Source of the DNA: Chitinophagaceae bacterium
GTDB taxonomy: Bacteria; Bacteroidota; Bacteroidia; Chitinophagales; Chitinophagaceae
Length of the DNA stretch: 34,979 bases
Assembly: GCA_014879545.1 (NCBI GenBank)
Contig: JACSRV010000129.1
Location: 1 to 34,979, forward strand
Direction: 5' to 3'
Shown: positions 1-11,900 of the stretch, piece by piece
How positions within the stretch are numbered: position 1 is the stretch's first letter
Layout: every line of letters starts with the position of its first letter
Translations under genes and position numbers: made by a program
The notes under the pieces: generated by a model
The model's input: only the letters and a program-made list of their open reading frames with translations
The model's database searches: none
What the model was told of the DNA's origin: nothing

Positions 1-16
1 TACATATTGCCGGGAG

Positions 17-94
17 TTGGGAAGCAACTGCGCAGTTTTTGAGAAGCAAGTGCGCAGTTTTTGGGAAGTAAGTGGGAAGCAAGTGCGCAATTTT
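17..94. repeat. Short tandem repeat array, 22-bp unit
   Basis: Three 22-bp units (17-38, 39-60, 73-94) and one truncated 12-bp unit (61-72) lie head to tail. The core reads GGGAAGCAAGTGCGCA followed by a T-run. Unit 1 contains the perfect palindrome AACTGCGCAGTT, which changes in later units. The units differ by one to three bases. The array has no spacers of constant length, so it is not CRISPR. It may continue to the left of the window edge. Function is unknown. Confidence 0.8.
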
Positions 95-2479
<2,385 letters not shown>

Positions 2480-2501
2480 GATCTGTACAGATACAACACA
2501 C

Positions 2502-2534
2502 AAAAACGGCCGGAACCTACCGGCCGTTTTTTAT
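2502..2534 (+). terminator. Rho-independent terminator of gyrB
   Basis: Perfect 12-bp arms (AAAAACGGCCGG / CCGGCCGTTTTT) around a six-base loop, ending in a T-run. It lies between the gyrB stop and the next gene, so that gene probably uses its own promoter. Confidence 0.9.
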
Positions 2535-2570
2535 CACTTTTCTCCCTATAAATTTCGATATTTGTACTAC

Positions 2571-3251
2571 ATGAAAAACTTACTTGTTCTTTTGTTCTCT
2601 CTGGTAGCGTTCAGCGGCATGGCGCAGATCTCGGTAGATTCTACCAAGACCACACTCACCGTTAAGGAGAAGCTACCCACCGGCGTCAAGACACTCACTG
2701 TGTATCGCTCGTTTGTGCAGGGCAGCGGCATGCGCCACCAGGCAGTTTATCAGCCCGTTGCCGACGAGCTGGGCGAAGAACCGGAATCGCTGAAACTTTC
2801 GTTTGCAGAAGAACTGCCCCACATCAAAAAGATGATGGACGCAGCCATGGCAAAACGCCAGCTGAACCTGTCCAGCTTTTCATTCAACCTGCTGCCCTAT
2901 GCCGATCTGGCCAACAAGCTTATAGACATTTATACCAACTCTACCGACTGGAACGACTATGTAAAGAAGGCCACCAACCTCAAACAGACCACTACCCTGT
3001 TTGATGGGTCGGAGGTATCGGAAGTGCACTTTTATGCCAAGATGGCCAAGTATGTGATGGACAAAAGCGACTTCGCCACCGAGTTCGACGGGATGCTGAA
3101 ACCATACGGATACAAGATCGCCTCCATCGACTTTCCCGAGGAGCACCAGCAGGTCTTCTCTGCCGACAAGCTGATGGTACTGGGCAAGAACCCCAACCTC
3201 TTCATCCCCATCCCCGATTATTCCATCTCAGTGGTTAAGATCAAGAAGTAA
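2571..3251 (+). CDS. Secreted protein of unknown function
   Basis: A 226-residue protein that I do not recognise as a named family. It starts with a clear Sec signal peptide (MKNLLVLLFSLVAFSGMAQ) with probable cleavage after MAQ, so it should be periplasmic or outer-membrane associated. The mature part is soluble, has no cysteines, and shows no catalytic motif I can name. The start is the ATG that opens the signal peptide; the frame is open further upstream, but only through the gyrB tail and its terminator. A 7/8 -7 box (GATATTTG, 2557-2564) ends six bases before the ATG. The stop codon overlaps the next gene's ATG (TAATG), so the two are probably translationally coupled and form an operon. 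Confidence 0.85.
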   Translation: MKNLLVLLFSLVAFSGMAQISVDSTKTTLTVKEKLPTGVKTLTVYRSFVQGSGMRHQAVYQPVADELGEEPESLKLSFAEELPHIKKMMDAAMAKRQLNLSSFSFNLLPYADLANKLIDIYTNSTDWNDYVKKATNLKQTTTLFDGSEVSEVHFYAKMAKYVMDKSDFATEFDGMLKPYGYKIASIDFPEEHQQVFSADKLMVLGKNPNLFIPIPDYSISVVKIKK

Positions 3252-3532
3252 TGAGCCAGTATAGTATAGGAGAAGCACTGAATCTGCTCATGGAGCGATC
3301 GCACTGGAAGCCCAAGGTCATAGCCCTGCGCATGAGCCAGGAATGGGAAGCCATTACAGGGAAGACCATAGCCAAGTACACCCGCTCGGTGAACATGAAC
3401 AACAAAACACTCACCATCTATACCGATGTAGCGCCGCTGAAGCAGGAACTGCAAATGGGCAAGGAACAACTCATTGTCCGCATCAACGAATACTTCAACG
3501 AAAGAGTAGTAGAGGAGATAGTGATCAGGTAG
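3251..3532 (+). CDS. DUF721 / DciA-like protein
   Basis: A 93-residue protein resembling the DUF721 family, whose studied members (DciA) help load the replicative helicase DnaB in bacteria that lack DnaC/DnaI loaders. Visible features are the early GEALNLLMERSHWKPKVIALRMSQEWEAITG segment, which fits the compact DUF721 core, and the KTLTIYTDVAPLKQELQMGKEQLIVRINEYF half. Bacteroidota members are usually this short. Assignment to DciA function is inference from the family. The gene overlaps the preceding stop codon by one base. At its 3' end it overlaps the convergent VanZ-family gene by 8 bp, so no terminator can fit between them. Confidence 0.8.
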   Translation: MSQYSIGEALNLLMERSHWKPKVIALRMSQEWEAITGKTIAKYTRSVNMNNKTLTIYTDVAPLKQELQMGKEQLIVRINEYFNERVVEEIVIR

Positions 3533-3923
3533 CACGCCTGCCTGCCCATGCGGCCCCCGCGGCAAACAGACCCACACCCAGCAGCGCGCCCACAGCGTCG
3601 GCCACCACGTCCATCAGCTCCATGCTGCGCCCCAGAAAGGTGAGCGCACCCTGCAACCCTTCAGTTACACCTCCCACGGCAACAGCGATCACAAACCACT
3701 TGATCATATTACGCACACCACCCTCGGGGTAGGCGCACAACCATAAAAAACCAAACAACCCGAACATCACGAAATGAGTCCACTTATCTATCAGCGGCAC
3801 ATCCACATGAGGCAGCTCGCGCCCCGGGTACAGGCAACCCGTAAAAATGAGCAAGGTCCATAGCATAGCTATGAACCTTGACTGTTTCTTATAGCCCGAA
3901 CCGGGCAGGAAAATGCTTTTCAT
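3525..3923 (-). CDS. VanZ family membrane protein
   Basis: A 132-residue integral membrane protein with about four hydrophobic segments. It shows the VanZ-like pattern: a basic N-terminus, then DKWTHFVMFGLFGFLW in the second segment, a glutamate-containing third segment (GGVTEGLQGALTFLGRSMELMDVVADAVGALLG) and a final glycine/alanine-rich helix. VanZ relatives are widespread; the glycopeptide-resistance role belongs to one branch only and should not be transferred here. Its ATG overlaps the gcvH stop by one base (TAATG on the minus strand), so it is translationally coupled to gcvH. This pairing is, to my knowledge, common in Bacteroidota although the functional link is unclear. Confidence 0.85.
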   Translation of the reverse strand: MKSIFLPGSGYKKQSRFIAMLWTLLIFTGCLYPGRELPHVDVPLIDKWTHFVMFGLFGFLWLCAYPEGGVRNMIKWFVIAVAVGGVTEGLQGALTFLGRSMELMDVVADAVGALLGVGLFAAGAAWAGRRAT

Positions 3924-4303
3924 TATTCACCTATCAGCTGGCGGTAAGCAGCAGCATCAAGCAGCGCGTCCACATCAGCAGGATTGTCAACGGTCATTTT
4001 CACCATCCAGCCTGAACCGTATGGATCTTTGTTCACGTTCTCAGGATTAGCCTCGAGGTCAGCATTCACTTCAGTGATAGTGCCTGCAACCGGCAGGTAC
4101 AGATCAGAAACGGTCTTAACAGCCTCTACGGTACCGAAAATATCGTTGGCGCCGAAAGGCTTACCAACCGAACTGATGTCCACAAATACGATGTCGCCCA
4201 ATTCTTTCTGTGCGAAATCTGTAATACCTACAGTTGCGGTATTGCCTTCAATTTTGATCCACTCGTGATCTTTCGTGTAACGTAATGTGCCAGGAAATTC
4301 CAT
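3923..4303 (-). CDS. gcvH: Glycine cleavage system H protein
   Basis: Lipoyl carrier protein that shuttles the aminomethyl group between the P, T and L proteins of the glycine cleavage system. The 126-residue length is typical. The lipoyl-lysine is K63 in [11 protein letters not shown], and the N-terminal [10 protein letters not shown] motif and the downstream [21 protein letters not shown] segment are characteristic. The reading frame is open 38 codons further upstream, but the sequence there does not resemble GcvH and the ATG at [15 protein letters not shown] is the family start. A 7/8 -7 box (TATTTTTA on the minus strand, 4322-4329) would give a leader of about 12 nt. No P, T or L gene lies in the window. 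No glycine riboswitch motif is visible. Confidence 0.95.
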   Translation of the reverse strand: MEFPGTLRYTKDHEWIKIEGNTATVGITDFAQKELGDIVFVDISSVGKPFGANDIFGTVEAVKTVSDLYLPVAGTITEVNADLEANPENVNKDPYGSGWMVKMTVDNPADVDALLDAAAYRQLIGE

Positions 4304-4519
4304 TGTTGATTGATTTTGGCATAAAAATAGTGTAAAAAACAGAAAAAGGGAATACCCTGCAGCAGCAGGTCTAAAAAATAACAGAAATGGCCACCGTAAT
4401 ACAGAAGAGCGGTACAAAAGGGTGAAAAACGGGTGACGCAGGTCATAAAAGCATGTTCTTAACTTTTAGTAGTGCGCTTTCATTGCTACCTTCACGGTAT
4501 TAAATATCAAATCAGGATC

Positions 4520-5809
4520 ATGAAATATCTACCGATTCCTTCGAAGTTGTATGAACAGAACAGGCAGCGCTTCATCAAGAAGATGAAGCCGAACTCAGTT
4601 GCCATCTTCCCGGCCAGCCCCACCTTTCCGAAGAGTGGCGACGGCACTTACGGTTACAAACCCGATGCCGATGTGATGTGGCTGTCGGGTGTGGTGCAGG
4701 AGAAAACTATAGTGGTACTGTACCCCGACAATCCGGATAAGAGCATGAGGGAAGTGCTGGTGCTGCTGCGCCCCAACGAACTGCTGGAAAAATGGGTAGG
4801 ACATAAACTGCGCAAAGAAGAAGCTACTGCCATATCGGGTATAGCCAATGTGCAGTGGCTGGACGGCTTTGATGCCATGATACAGGTGATGATGAATTCG
4901 GCCGATTACGTGTATCTGAACAGCAACGAACACAACCGCCTGGACGTGGAGCTGCCTCGCACCGACCTGCTGTTTGTGCAAGAGCTGATGAAGAAGTACC
5001 CGCTGCACAACTACGAACGTGCCGCCAAGATCATGAAAGAGCTTCGTGCCATCAAAACGAAGGAGGAAATAGAGGTGACCAAGCAGGCTATCGCCATTAC
5101 AGGTAAGGCGCTTGACAGGGTGCTGAAGTTTGTGCAACCGGGCGTAATGGAGTACGAGATAGAAGCAGAGATCACGCATGAGTTCCTGCGCAACAGAGCC
5201 ACAGGTCATGCCTATGGCTGCATCATCGCATCGGGCGATAGGGCGCGCACACTGCACTACGAAGAGAACAACCAGGTGTGCAAAGACGGCGAACTGCTGC
5301 TGATGGACTTTGGTGCAGAGTACGGCAACTACAATGCCGACCTTACGCGGACGATCCCGGTGAATGGCAAGTTCACCAAACGCCAGAAAGAGGTGTATAA
5401 TGCTTGTCTGGCAGTACACAACCATGGCAAGAGCATACTGAAGCCTGGCATCCTCTTCCAGGATTACGTGAAGAGCATCAACGCTGAGATGGAAAAGCAA
5501 CTGCTGAAGATAGGTTTGATCTCTAAATCGGATATTAAGAATCAGGACCCGGCCAACCCTGCATACCGCAAGTACTTCTACCATGGTGTGTCTCACCACC
5601 TGGGTCTTGTGGTACACGATGTTGGTTCTTACACCGACGCAGTAAAAGAGGGAATGCTGTTCACGATAGAGCCCGGCATCTACGTAGAAGAAGAACAAAT
5701 GGGTATCCGAATTGAGAATAACATCTGGATCACTAAGACCGGCAATGTAGACCTCTTCAAAGGCATACCAATAACTACTGATGAGATAGAGACAGTAATG
5801 AAACGCTGA
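4520..5809 (+). CDS. pepP: Aminopeptidase P family (M24B) metallopeptidase
   Basis: Cytoplasmic Xaa-Pro aminopeptidase that removes N-terminal residues preceding proline. The 429-residue protein has the N-terminal creatinase-like domain (about 1-170) and a C-terminal pita-bread domain. All five dinuclear metal ligands can be placed: D263 and D274 in LMDFGAEYGNYNADLTR, H359 in HGVSHHLGLVVHD, E384 in FTIEPGIY and E399 in RIENN. The ATG at 4520 opens MKYLPIPSKLYEQNRQRF, the usual start; the 16 codons upstream look non-coding. The gene is divergent from gcvH. A 6/8 match to the -7 box (TACCTTCA, 4487-4494) is the best promoter candidate. No signal peptide. Confidence 0.93.
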   Translation: MKYLPIPSKLYEQNRQRFIKKMKPNSVAIFPASPTFPKSGDGTYGYKPDADVMWLSGVVQEKTIVVLYPDNPDKSMREVLVLLRPNELLEKWVGHKLRKEEATAISGIANVQWLDGFDAMIQVMMNSADYVYLNSNEHNRLDVELPRTDLLFVQELMKKYPLHNYERAAKIMKELRAIKTKEEIEVTKQAIAITGKALDRVLKFVQPGVMEYEIEAEITHEFLRNRATGHAYGCIIASGDRARTLHYEENNQVCKDGELLLMDFGAEYGNYNADLTRTIPVNGKFTKRQKEVYNACLAVHNHGKSILKPGILFQDYVKSINAEMEKQLLKIGLISKSDIKNQDPANPAYRKYFYHGVSHHLGLVVHDVGSYTDAVKEGMLFTIEPGIYVEEEQMGIRIENNIWITKTGNVDLFKGIPITTDEIETVMKR

Positions 5810-5830
5810 TCTCAGAGTGCATAAACAATA

Positions 5831-5865
5831 GCGGGGCTGTGTGATTCACAGCCCCGCTTCATTTT
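5831..5865 (+). terminator. Terminator between convergent genes
   Basis: Perfect 11-bp stem (GCGGGGCTGTG / CACAGCCCCGC) with a five-base loop and a T-rich tail on the plus strand. It sits between the converging aminopeptidase and GH3 genes and may act in both directions, since the minus-strand side is also T-rich. Confidence 0.85.
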
Positions 5866-5877
5866 GAATTCCTTGTA

Positions 5878-8800
5878 TTACTTGTCGCTCACCTGCACCT
5901 TGTAGACCTCGCCACGTTGTGTGTTTACAGGGATTCCCAGTGATTCGTAGATATAGTCCTGCGCTACGGTGCGTACACTCAGTTTGTTGATCTTGGTATT
6001 GCTGCCTGAAGGATGTACCCTGTTTGAGAGGAACACGAATACCACTCCGCTTGCAGGATCGGCCCAAACACAGGTACCCGTGAAACCCTGGTGGCCGAAT
6101 GTGAGCGCACTCCATCTGTCGCCGGCGCCGCCACCGTCGTCTTCCTTAGGAAGCGCTTTGTCAAAACCAAGTCCGCGGTGACTGATCTTACTGCCATAGG
6201 CTGTGAACAGATCTACCGTCTCGGGTTTGAAATAACGTTTGCCACCATAGGTGCCTTTGTTCAGCAGCATCTGGAAAATGACCGCAACGTCTTTAGCAGT
6301 TGAGAACAAGCCGGCATGGCCACCCACACCACCCATCATAGCGGCACCCGGGTCGTGCACATAACCACGAACGGTGCTCTGCCTGAAGCCAGTCTCTATT
6401 TCGGTTGGAGCAATCTCCTTTGCATCAAACTTAGTGAGCGGGTTGTAGAGCGTGCGCTTCAAACCGAGCGGCTTGTAGAACTCATCTTCTGCGTACTTGT
6501 CGACAGTTTTGCCGGTGATCTCTTTTACGATAGCTGCCATAAAGAAGAAGTCGAGATCGCTGTAGACCATCTTACCCGCATTGTCGAGTTTGCTGTCGTA
6601 GATGGCAGTCCACATCGTGTCGATGTAATCATTACGCATGAACACATTGGCACCGAGTTGTGTGGTATAGCCCGGCTTTGATACGCTGCTCACCAGCTCG
6701 GGGCGTATCTTACCCGACTTGTCAACGACGTCTTTGAAGAAGGGTATCCAACCCTTGAGACCTGCCTGATGCAGCAGCAGGTCGCGTATTTTGAGATCGG
6801 CCTTATTAGTGCCACGTGCTTGTGGCAGGTAGTCGCCAATGGTCTTGTCCAGACTGAGTTTGCCCTGCTCATACAAGCGCATCACCGATATGTTGGTAGC
6901 CAGCACCTTGGTACATGATGCCACGTCGTAGATGGTATTGGTATCAACCGGTTTGGTTTTGTTGTAATCGAGGTAGCCGAAAGCCCGATCATAAAAGACA
7001 TTGCCGTTGCGCGCCGCCAAGACTCTGCACCCGGGGAATACCCCATCGGCAATACAGCGTGCCATAAACATGTCCAGACGTGAAAGGGCCTCAGGCTCCA
7101 CTACTCCGGCAAATGCCGGTAATACCGGTTGTAGCGTAGATGAAGGCTCCTTTAGCATAGTGCGCAACTTGAACGGAGACGGGCAGATACTCTGTCCGTC
7201 AGCACAAGCTGTTACCGGCATTTTCCCTTTGGCCTTTGCCTTTTTCAACAGGATGTTTGCCACAGCCTTTTCTGTGAGCGTATCGTCTTCGTATGCCACC
7301 ATCACCGAGCCTGCGCCACAAAAGTATTGTGTTGCGTAGGCATTACCCATCACAACGATCATGACGTTCCGCATGCAACCGGCCTGCTGCAAAAAGGCAA
7401 TAGCTTCGTCGCTGAGGCCGTAGTTGCCACCGGGTGTGAAGTTCATGTTGTGCACAGCCACGATAGCAGTACTGTAGCGTGTGATGCTCTCTAACAAACG
7501 CTGCACGCTATCGACCCGTGTACCCTTGGGCAACCAACCGGCCTTTACGTTATCGAACCTGTCCTGAAGAATCTCATACAGGGGCGTAGTCTCTGAAGCA
7601 TTGATACCGATGTAGCCGATGCACATGGTCTCGTTGATCTTCTTCAAGATCTGGTTGTCGTCTTTGACCATTGTGATAGCAGAACGTGCTACCCGGCTAC
7701 GCATACTGTCAACATCACGATTCAGATCGCGCACGATGTTGTCGGGATCGACATCTTTCACCTCATTAAGGCCTGCATCGTATTTGGCGGCCAATATCTT
7801 TTTCACGGCTATCTCCAGTCTTGTCTCAGGCACAGTTCCGGCTTCAATAGCAGCCTTGATCCTGGCAATGGAAGCAGGGACATCCTGTGGCATCAACATG
7901 ATGTCGTTGCCCGCCATGAATGCACGCAATTCGGACTCCCCGGGATCGAAGTATTTTGTGAGGCCCTGCATGTTGAGGCCATCGGTGATCACGAGTCCGG
8001 TGAACCTGAGCTTTTCACGAAGCAAACCTGTGATCGCATTGTAGGAAAGACTTGTGGGTACATGCTCCTCTGTGTCAAGAGCGGGCACCTCCAAATGAGC
8101 CACCATTACTGCCTTTACCTTCTCGGCCACCATCTGGCGGAAGGGATATAATTCTACGGAATCGAGCTGAGGTATGGTGCGGGAAATGACGGGGAGATCG
8201 TTATGAGAATCGACACTGGTATTGCCATGACCGGGGAAGTGTTTGGCGCATGCCAGGATGCCGTTCTGCTGCAGGCCACGCACATACGCACGACCCAGAC
8301 GCGCTACCCACACCTTATCCTCTCCATAGGAGCGGGAGTTGATAACAGGATTGGCGGGATTGTTGTTCACATCTACATCGGGGCCGAAATTCATGTGCAT
8401 ACCCAACCTTCTGAACTGCGCAGCAATGGCCGCACTTGTCTTATACACCAGTGCAGTATCGCGGGTGGCGCCCAGCATCATTTGCCGGGGAAGGGGTTTT
8501 ACACTATCCAGGCGCATACCAACACCCCACTCGGCATCCATGGCAATCAACAAGGGCACCTGCGCCATACGTTGGTACTTGTTGGTGAGCATAGCCTGCC
8601 TGCCGGGGCCGCCCTGCATAAAAATGAGGCCTCCTATAAAATGTTTGTTCAGCAGATCGGTTATGCGCTCTTCGTTATAGTTCTTACCACCTGAATAAGC
8701 GGAGACCATCATTATCTGACCGATGCGTTCTTCCATATTGAGTTGCGCATATACACTGTCAACCCAGATATTCCTCAGTGCCAACTCACTTTGCCGGCCA

Positions 8801-8889
8801 CGATGCGCGGAAGGCTGCGCACGACCAACACCCGTTAAAATCATAAAAAGCAGTACCAACAACAGTGAACTGCCGGCATTAATCCTCAT
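5878..8889 (-). CDS. GH3 beta-N-acetylglucosaminidase fused to serine hydrolase
   Basis: A 1003-residue exported protein. A signal peptide (MRINAGSSLLLVLLFMILTGVGRAQ) is followed by a glycoside hydrolase family 3 domain (about 40-370) of the NagZ kind, with the KHFPGHGNTSVDSHNDLP loop that supplies the His/Asp acid-base pair and the nucleophile aspartate in GLVITDGLNMQGL. A GH3 C-terminal-like linker domain follows. The last 380 residues form a class C beta-lactamase-like serine hydrolase with an SxxK motif (SCTK within YDVASCTKVLATN), a YSD motif and HQGFTGT near the end. The likely role is periplasmic breakdown or recycling of muropeptides or chitin-like sugars; the substrate is not certain. 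The same two-domain fusion is known in Bacteroidota. The start at 8889 is preferred over 8952 because the signal peptide begins there and a perfect -7 box lies between the two. Confidence 0.9.
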   Translation of the reverse strand: MRINAGSSLLLVLLFMILTGVGRAQPSAHRGRQSELALRNIWVDSVYAQLNMEERIGQIMMVSAYSGGKNYNEERITDLLNKHFIGGLIFMQGGPGRQAMLTNKYQRMAQVPLLIAMDAEWGVGMRLDSVKPLPRQMMLGATRDTALVYKTSAAIAAQFRRLGMHMNFGPDVDVNNNPANPVINSRSYGEDKVWVARLGRAYVRGLQQNGILACAKHFPGHGNTSVDSHNDLPVISRTIPQLDSVELYPFRQMVAEKVKAVMVAHLEVPALDTEEHVPTSLSYNAITGLLREKLRFTGLVITDGLNMQGLTKYFDPGESELRAFMAGNDIMLMPQDVPASIARIKAAIEAGTVPETRLEIAVKKILAAKYDAGLNEVKDVDPDNIVRDLNRDVDSMRSRVARSAITMVKDDNQILKKINETMCIGYIGINASETTPLYEILQDRFDNVKAGWLPKGTRVDSVQRLLESITRYSTAIVAVHNMNFTPGGNYGLSDEAIAFLQQAGCMRNVMIVVMGNAYATQYFCGAGSVMVAYEDDTLTEKAVANILLKKAKAKGKMPVTACADGQSICPSPFKLRTMLKEPSSTLQPVLPAFAGVVEPEALSRLDMFMARCIADGVFPGCRVLAARNGNVFYDRAFGYLDYNKTKPVDTNTIYDVASCTKVLATNISVMRLYEQGKLSLDKTIGDYLPQARGTNKADLKIRDLLLHQAGLKGWIPFFKDVVDKSGKIRPELVSSVSKPGYTTQLGANVFMRNDYIDTMWTAIYDSKLDNAGKMVYSDLDFFFMAAIVKEITGKTVDKYAEDEFYKPLGLKRTLYNPLTKFDAKEIAPTEIETGFRQSTVRGYVHDPGAAMMGGVGGHAGLFSTAKDVAVIFQMLLNKGTYGGKRYFKPETVDLFTAYGSKISHRGLGFDKALPKEDDGGGAGDRWSALTFGHQGFTGTCVWADPASGVVFVFLSNRVHPSGSNTKINKLSVRTVAQDYIYESLGIPVNTQRGEVYKVQVSDK

Positions 8890-8894
8890 AGAAA

Positions 8895-8902
8895 CAAAAG
8901 TA
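8895..8902 (-). promoter_or_regulatory. -7 promoter box of the GH3 gene
   Basis: TACTTTTG on the minus strand, a perfect match to TAnnTTTG. It ends only five bases before the ATG, which places the expected transcription start at or next to the start codon and suggests a leaderless mRNA. Confidence 0.65.
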
Positions 8903-8930
8903 ACCTTATTCCGAAAACAAATGCCCCGTA

Positions 8931-8964
8931 AACAAAACAGCCTCTGCAACAAGTGCAGAGGCTG
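8931..8964 (-). terminator. Terminator of the Ig-like repeat protein gene
   Basis: Perfect 11-bp stem (CAGCCTCTGCA / TGCAGAGGCTG) around a five-base loop, followed on the minus strand by TTTTGTTT. It isolates the GH3 promoter from upstream transcription. Confidence 0.88.
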
Positions 8965-8993
8965 GGGATATCTTTTTTGAACCAGACAACTAA

Positions 8994-11900
8994 TTATTGC
9001 TCCAACACCAGTCGCACCGAGTTGGTACTACCATCGGCACCGGTGAAACGACACATGTAAACACCGGCAGACAGGCTATCAGACAGGCTGATAACTGCGG
9101 AGCGACCATCGATCTTAACGGTCTTGACCATTCGACCGTCGAGCGCATAAATTGCGAGCATGCCTGTTGAACCTGTTTCAATATTTACAAAAGTTGTAGC
9201 CGGGTTGGGGAACAAACGGAAAGCAGGTGTTGTAAAGTCCACACCGGCTACCGAAGTCTCACATTCCAGTTGTGTCTTAACAACGATAGTATGTCTTGCC
9301 GTGTCTGAGCTGCATGAATTTGACACAACATACATGATATCGGCAGTACCGGGGAAGAGTCCTTCAACGATACCCGTAGCATTGAACACTTTAGCGATCC
9401 AATCGGCGCTGCTTACCCACACACCGCCGCCAACTGAGTTTACCATTACGGTAGTATCGCCGATACAGATACTATCTATACCGGAAACAGAACCTGCAAC
9501 AGCAAGCGGATGCACAGTAACAACAACTGTTGCGCTGGATGAACCACACAGGTTAGTGCGCGTGTAAGAGATCACAGCGGTTCCCGGAGCGACACCGGAA
9601 ACCTCGCCGGTGGCTGCTACTGTAGCCACCGAAGTGCCAGTAGTACTCCATGTGCCACCGGTAATAGTTTTGCCGAGCAAAGTTGACCCACCAATGCACA
9701 TACCAAGACCACCTGTGATAGAACCTGGATCGGGCAACGGATCGATGGTAACATGCTGGCGTACGGTGCTGATGCCACACACGCCAGTTACATTGTAGTT
9801 GATAGTATCAAGACCGGGGGTGATGCCGGACACAATGCCTGTTGCTGACACTGAAATATTGCCGGTACTGGCAGACCATGTACCTCCAGGCACGGTGGCG
9901 ATCACCGTCATGGTGCCCGACTGACAAACATTATAAGGCGCTGACAATAAGCCCGGATATGGAAGCGTATTCACGGTAACAACAGAAACCCTTGCACAAC
10001 CCGTAAGCGGCAATGTGTAGCTGATAGCCGAAGTACCCGAAGCGACCCCTGTAACACTACCAGCTGAACCAACGGTAGCTACAGAAGCATTGCTGCTTGT
10101 CCAGCTACCACCACTTGTGATGCTTGCCAGTGTAATTGAAACTCCGACACATACGCTGTCGGGGCCTGTTATTTCAGCCGGCAACGGATTTATTGAAACA
10201 GGCGCTGTTCTGTAACAGCCTGTTACAGGCAATGTGTAAGTTATACGCGCTGAACCAGGTGCGACACCAGTGACGAGACCGGCCGCGCTGCCTACGGTAG
10301 CGATAGTAGTATCCGAACTGGTCCAGCTACCAGTGAGTGGTGTGCTTGCAAACAAAGTGGAACCTGCCACACAGGCGGTTGAGGTGCCCGTGATAGAAGA
10401 TGGAACAGGATTAACTGTAATAATCATTGTGCGACGGCATCCTGTTGCAGCGATGCGATAGGTAATATTGACCACGCCGGCAGATACACCGGTGACAATG
10501 CCACTGGTGGAGCCAACTGTTGCGTTTGCCGATGATGCTGACCAAAGGCCACCCGAGGTAGGTGTGCTCAGTGTGATATTGCTGCCTGCACATACCTGAT
10601 CGACGCCAGAAATTGCGACGGGCAATGGATTTACTGTAACAACAGTGGATTTGAAGCAACCATTCGCCAAAGCATAAGAAATAGTGGAAGTGCCTGCGGA
10701 TACGCCACCGACAACACCCGAAGGAGAGACAACTGCAGCGACCGCGGTGTTGCTGCTGATCCATACACCACCATAGGTGGTGCTACTCAGCGTTGTTGTG
10801 GCACCTTCACACATGGTAAGCGTGCCTGTAACCGGTTGTGGCGCTGTAAGCACCCTGATGGTATCGAAGACAATACATGCACCCGGCATGCGGTAGGTGA
10901 TAAGTGCAGTACCTACGGTCATACCTGTTACCACGCCTGTTGTGGAGCCTACGCGTGCCACTACTGTGCTGCTGCTGCTCCATGTGCCGCCCGGAACCGA
11001 GTTTGTCCATGTAGTAGTAAGCAGACGGCACACAGTCGAGTCGCCGGTTATAGGGCCGGGCGCAATGTTCACGGTAACTATAGCAGTGCGGAAGCAACCA
11101 TTGGAGATGGTATAGCTTACTGTAGCAGTGCCCGGAGTGATACCTGACACAACACCCGACGTGCTGCCAACCGAAATGTTGGCATCGGCAGTGCTCCATG
11201 TACCACCGGTGGTGGTATCGGTGAGGGTAGCAGTTGCGCCCTGACAAACATTTTTTGTTCCTGTAATAACCTTCGGACTTGTTGCAACGGTAACCGCCTT
11301 TGTAACGCGGCAACCGGTAGGCATTGTGTAAGAAATAGTTGCAGTGCCTGATGCAACAGCGGTTACGATACCGGTTGCAGCGCCCACGGAAACGCCCGAC
11401 GTACCGCTCCAGGTACCACCTGTGCTATCATTGGTCATTGTAATATCCATGCCGTTACATACGGTAGAAGCACCCACGATAGCTGCAGGGAGCGGATCGA
11501 CTGTAACAACATCTGTAGTAGTTGTGCTGCCGCAGGCATTGGTAGTAGTATAAGAAATGGTATCGACCCCCATGGATACACCTGTTACAATGCCTGATGT
11601 GCCAATGGTAGCTACTGAGGGGTTTGCGGATGCCCATACACCGCCTGTAACGGCATTGCCCAATGCCCGGGTGCTGCCCACACATAAAGGTGTGTTGCCC
11701 GTGATGGTACCGGCAGAAGGAAGTGTGTTAACGGTAAATACGAGTGTTGTCGTTGCCGAACCACAAGTATTGGTAACTGTGTATGAAATAAGCGTTGTGC
11801 CTGCAGCAACCGACGTAACTGTACCCAACGAATTGATGGTGGCCACAGATGGGTCTGAAGATGCCCATGTGCCGCCGGCTGTGCCATTAGACAGCACGGT

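Noticed and set aside
17-94. CRISPR array
   Set aside because: The units are contiguous with no unique spacers, and no cas genes are present.
4304-4519. Glycine riboswitch upstream of gcvH
   Set aside because: The best promoter gives a leader of about 12 nt, and the conserved glycine-aptamer segments are not visible.
4595-5698. Long open frame opposite the aminopeptidase gene
   Set aside because: It mirrors the codon structure of the real gene, is rich in His, Val and Gln, and lacks any domain or promoter. The plus-strand gene has all five metal ligands.
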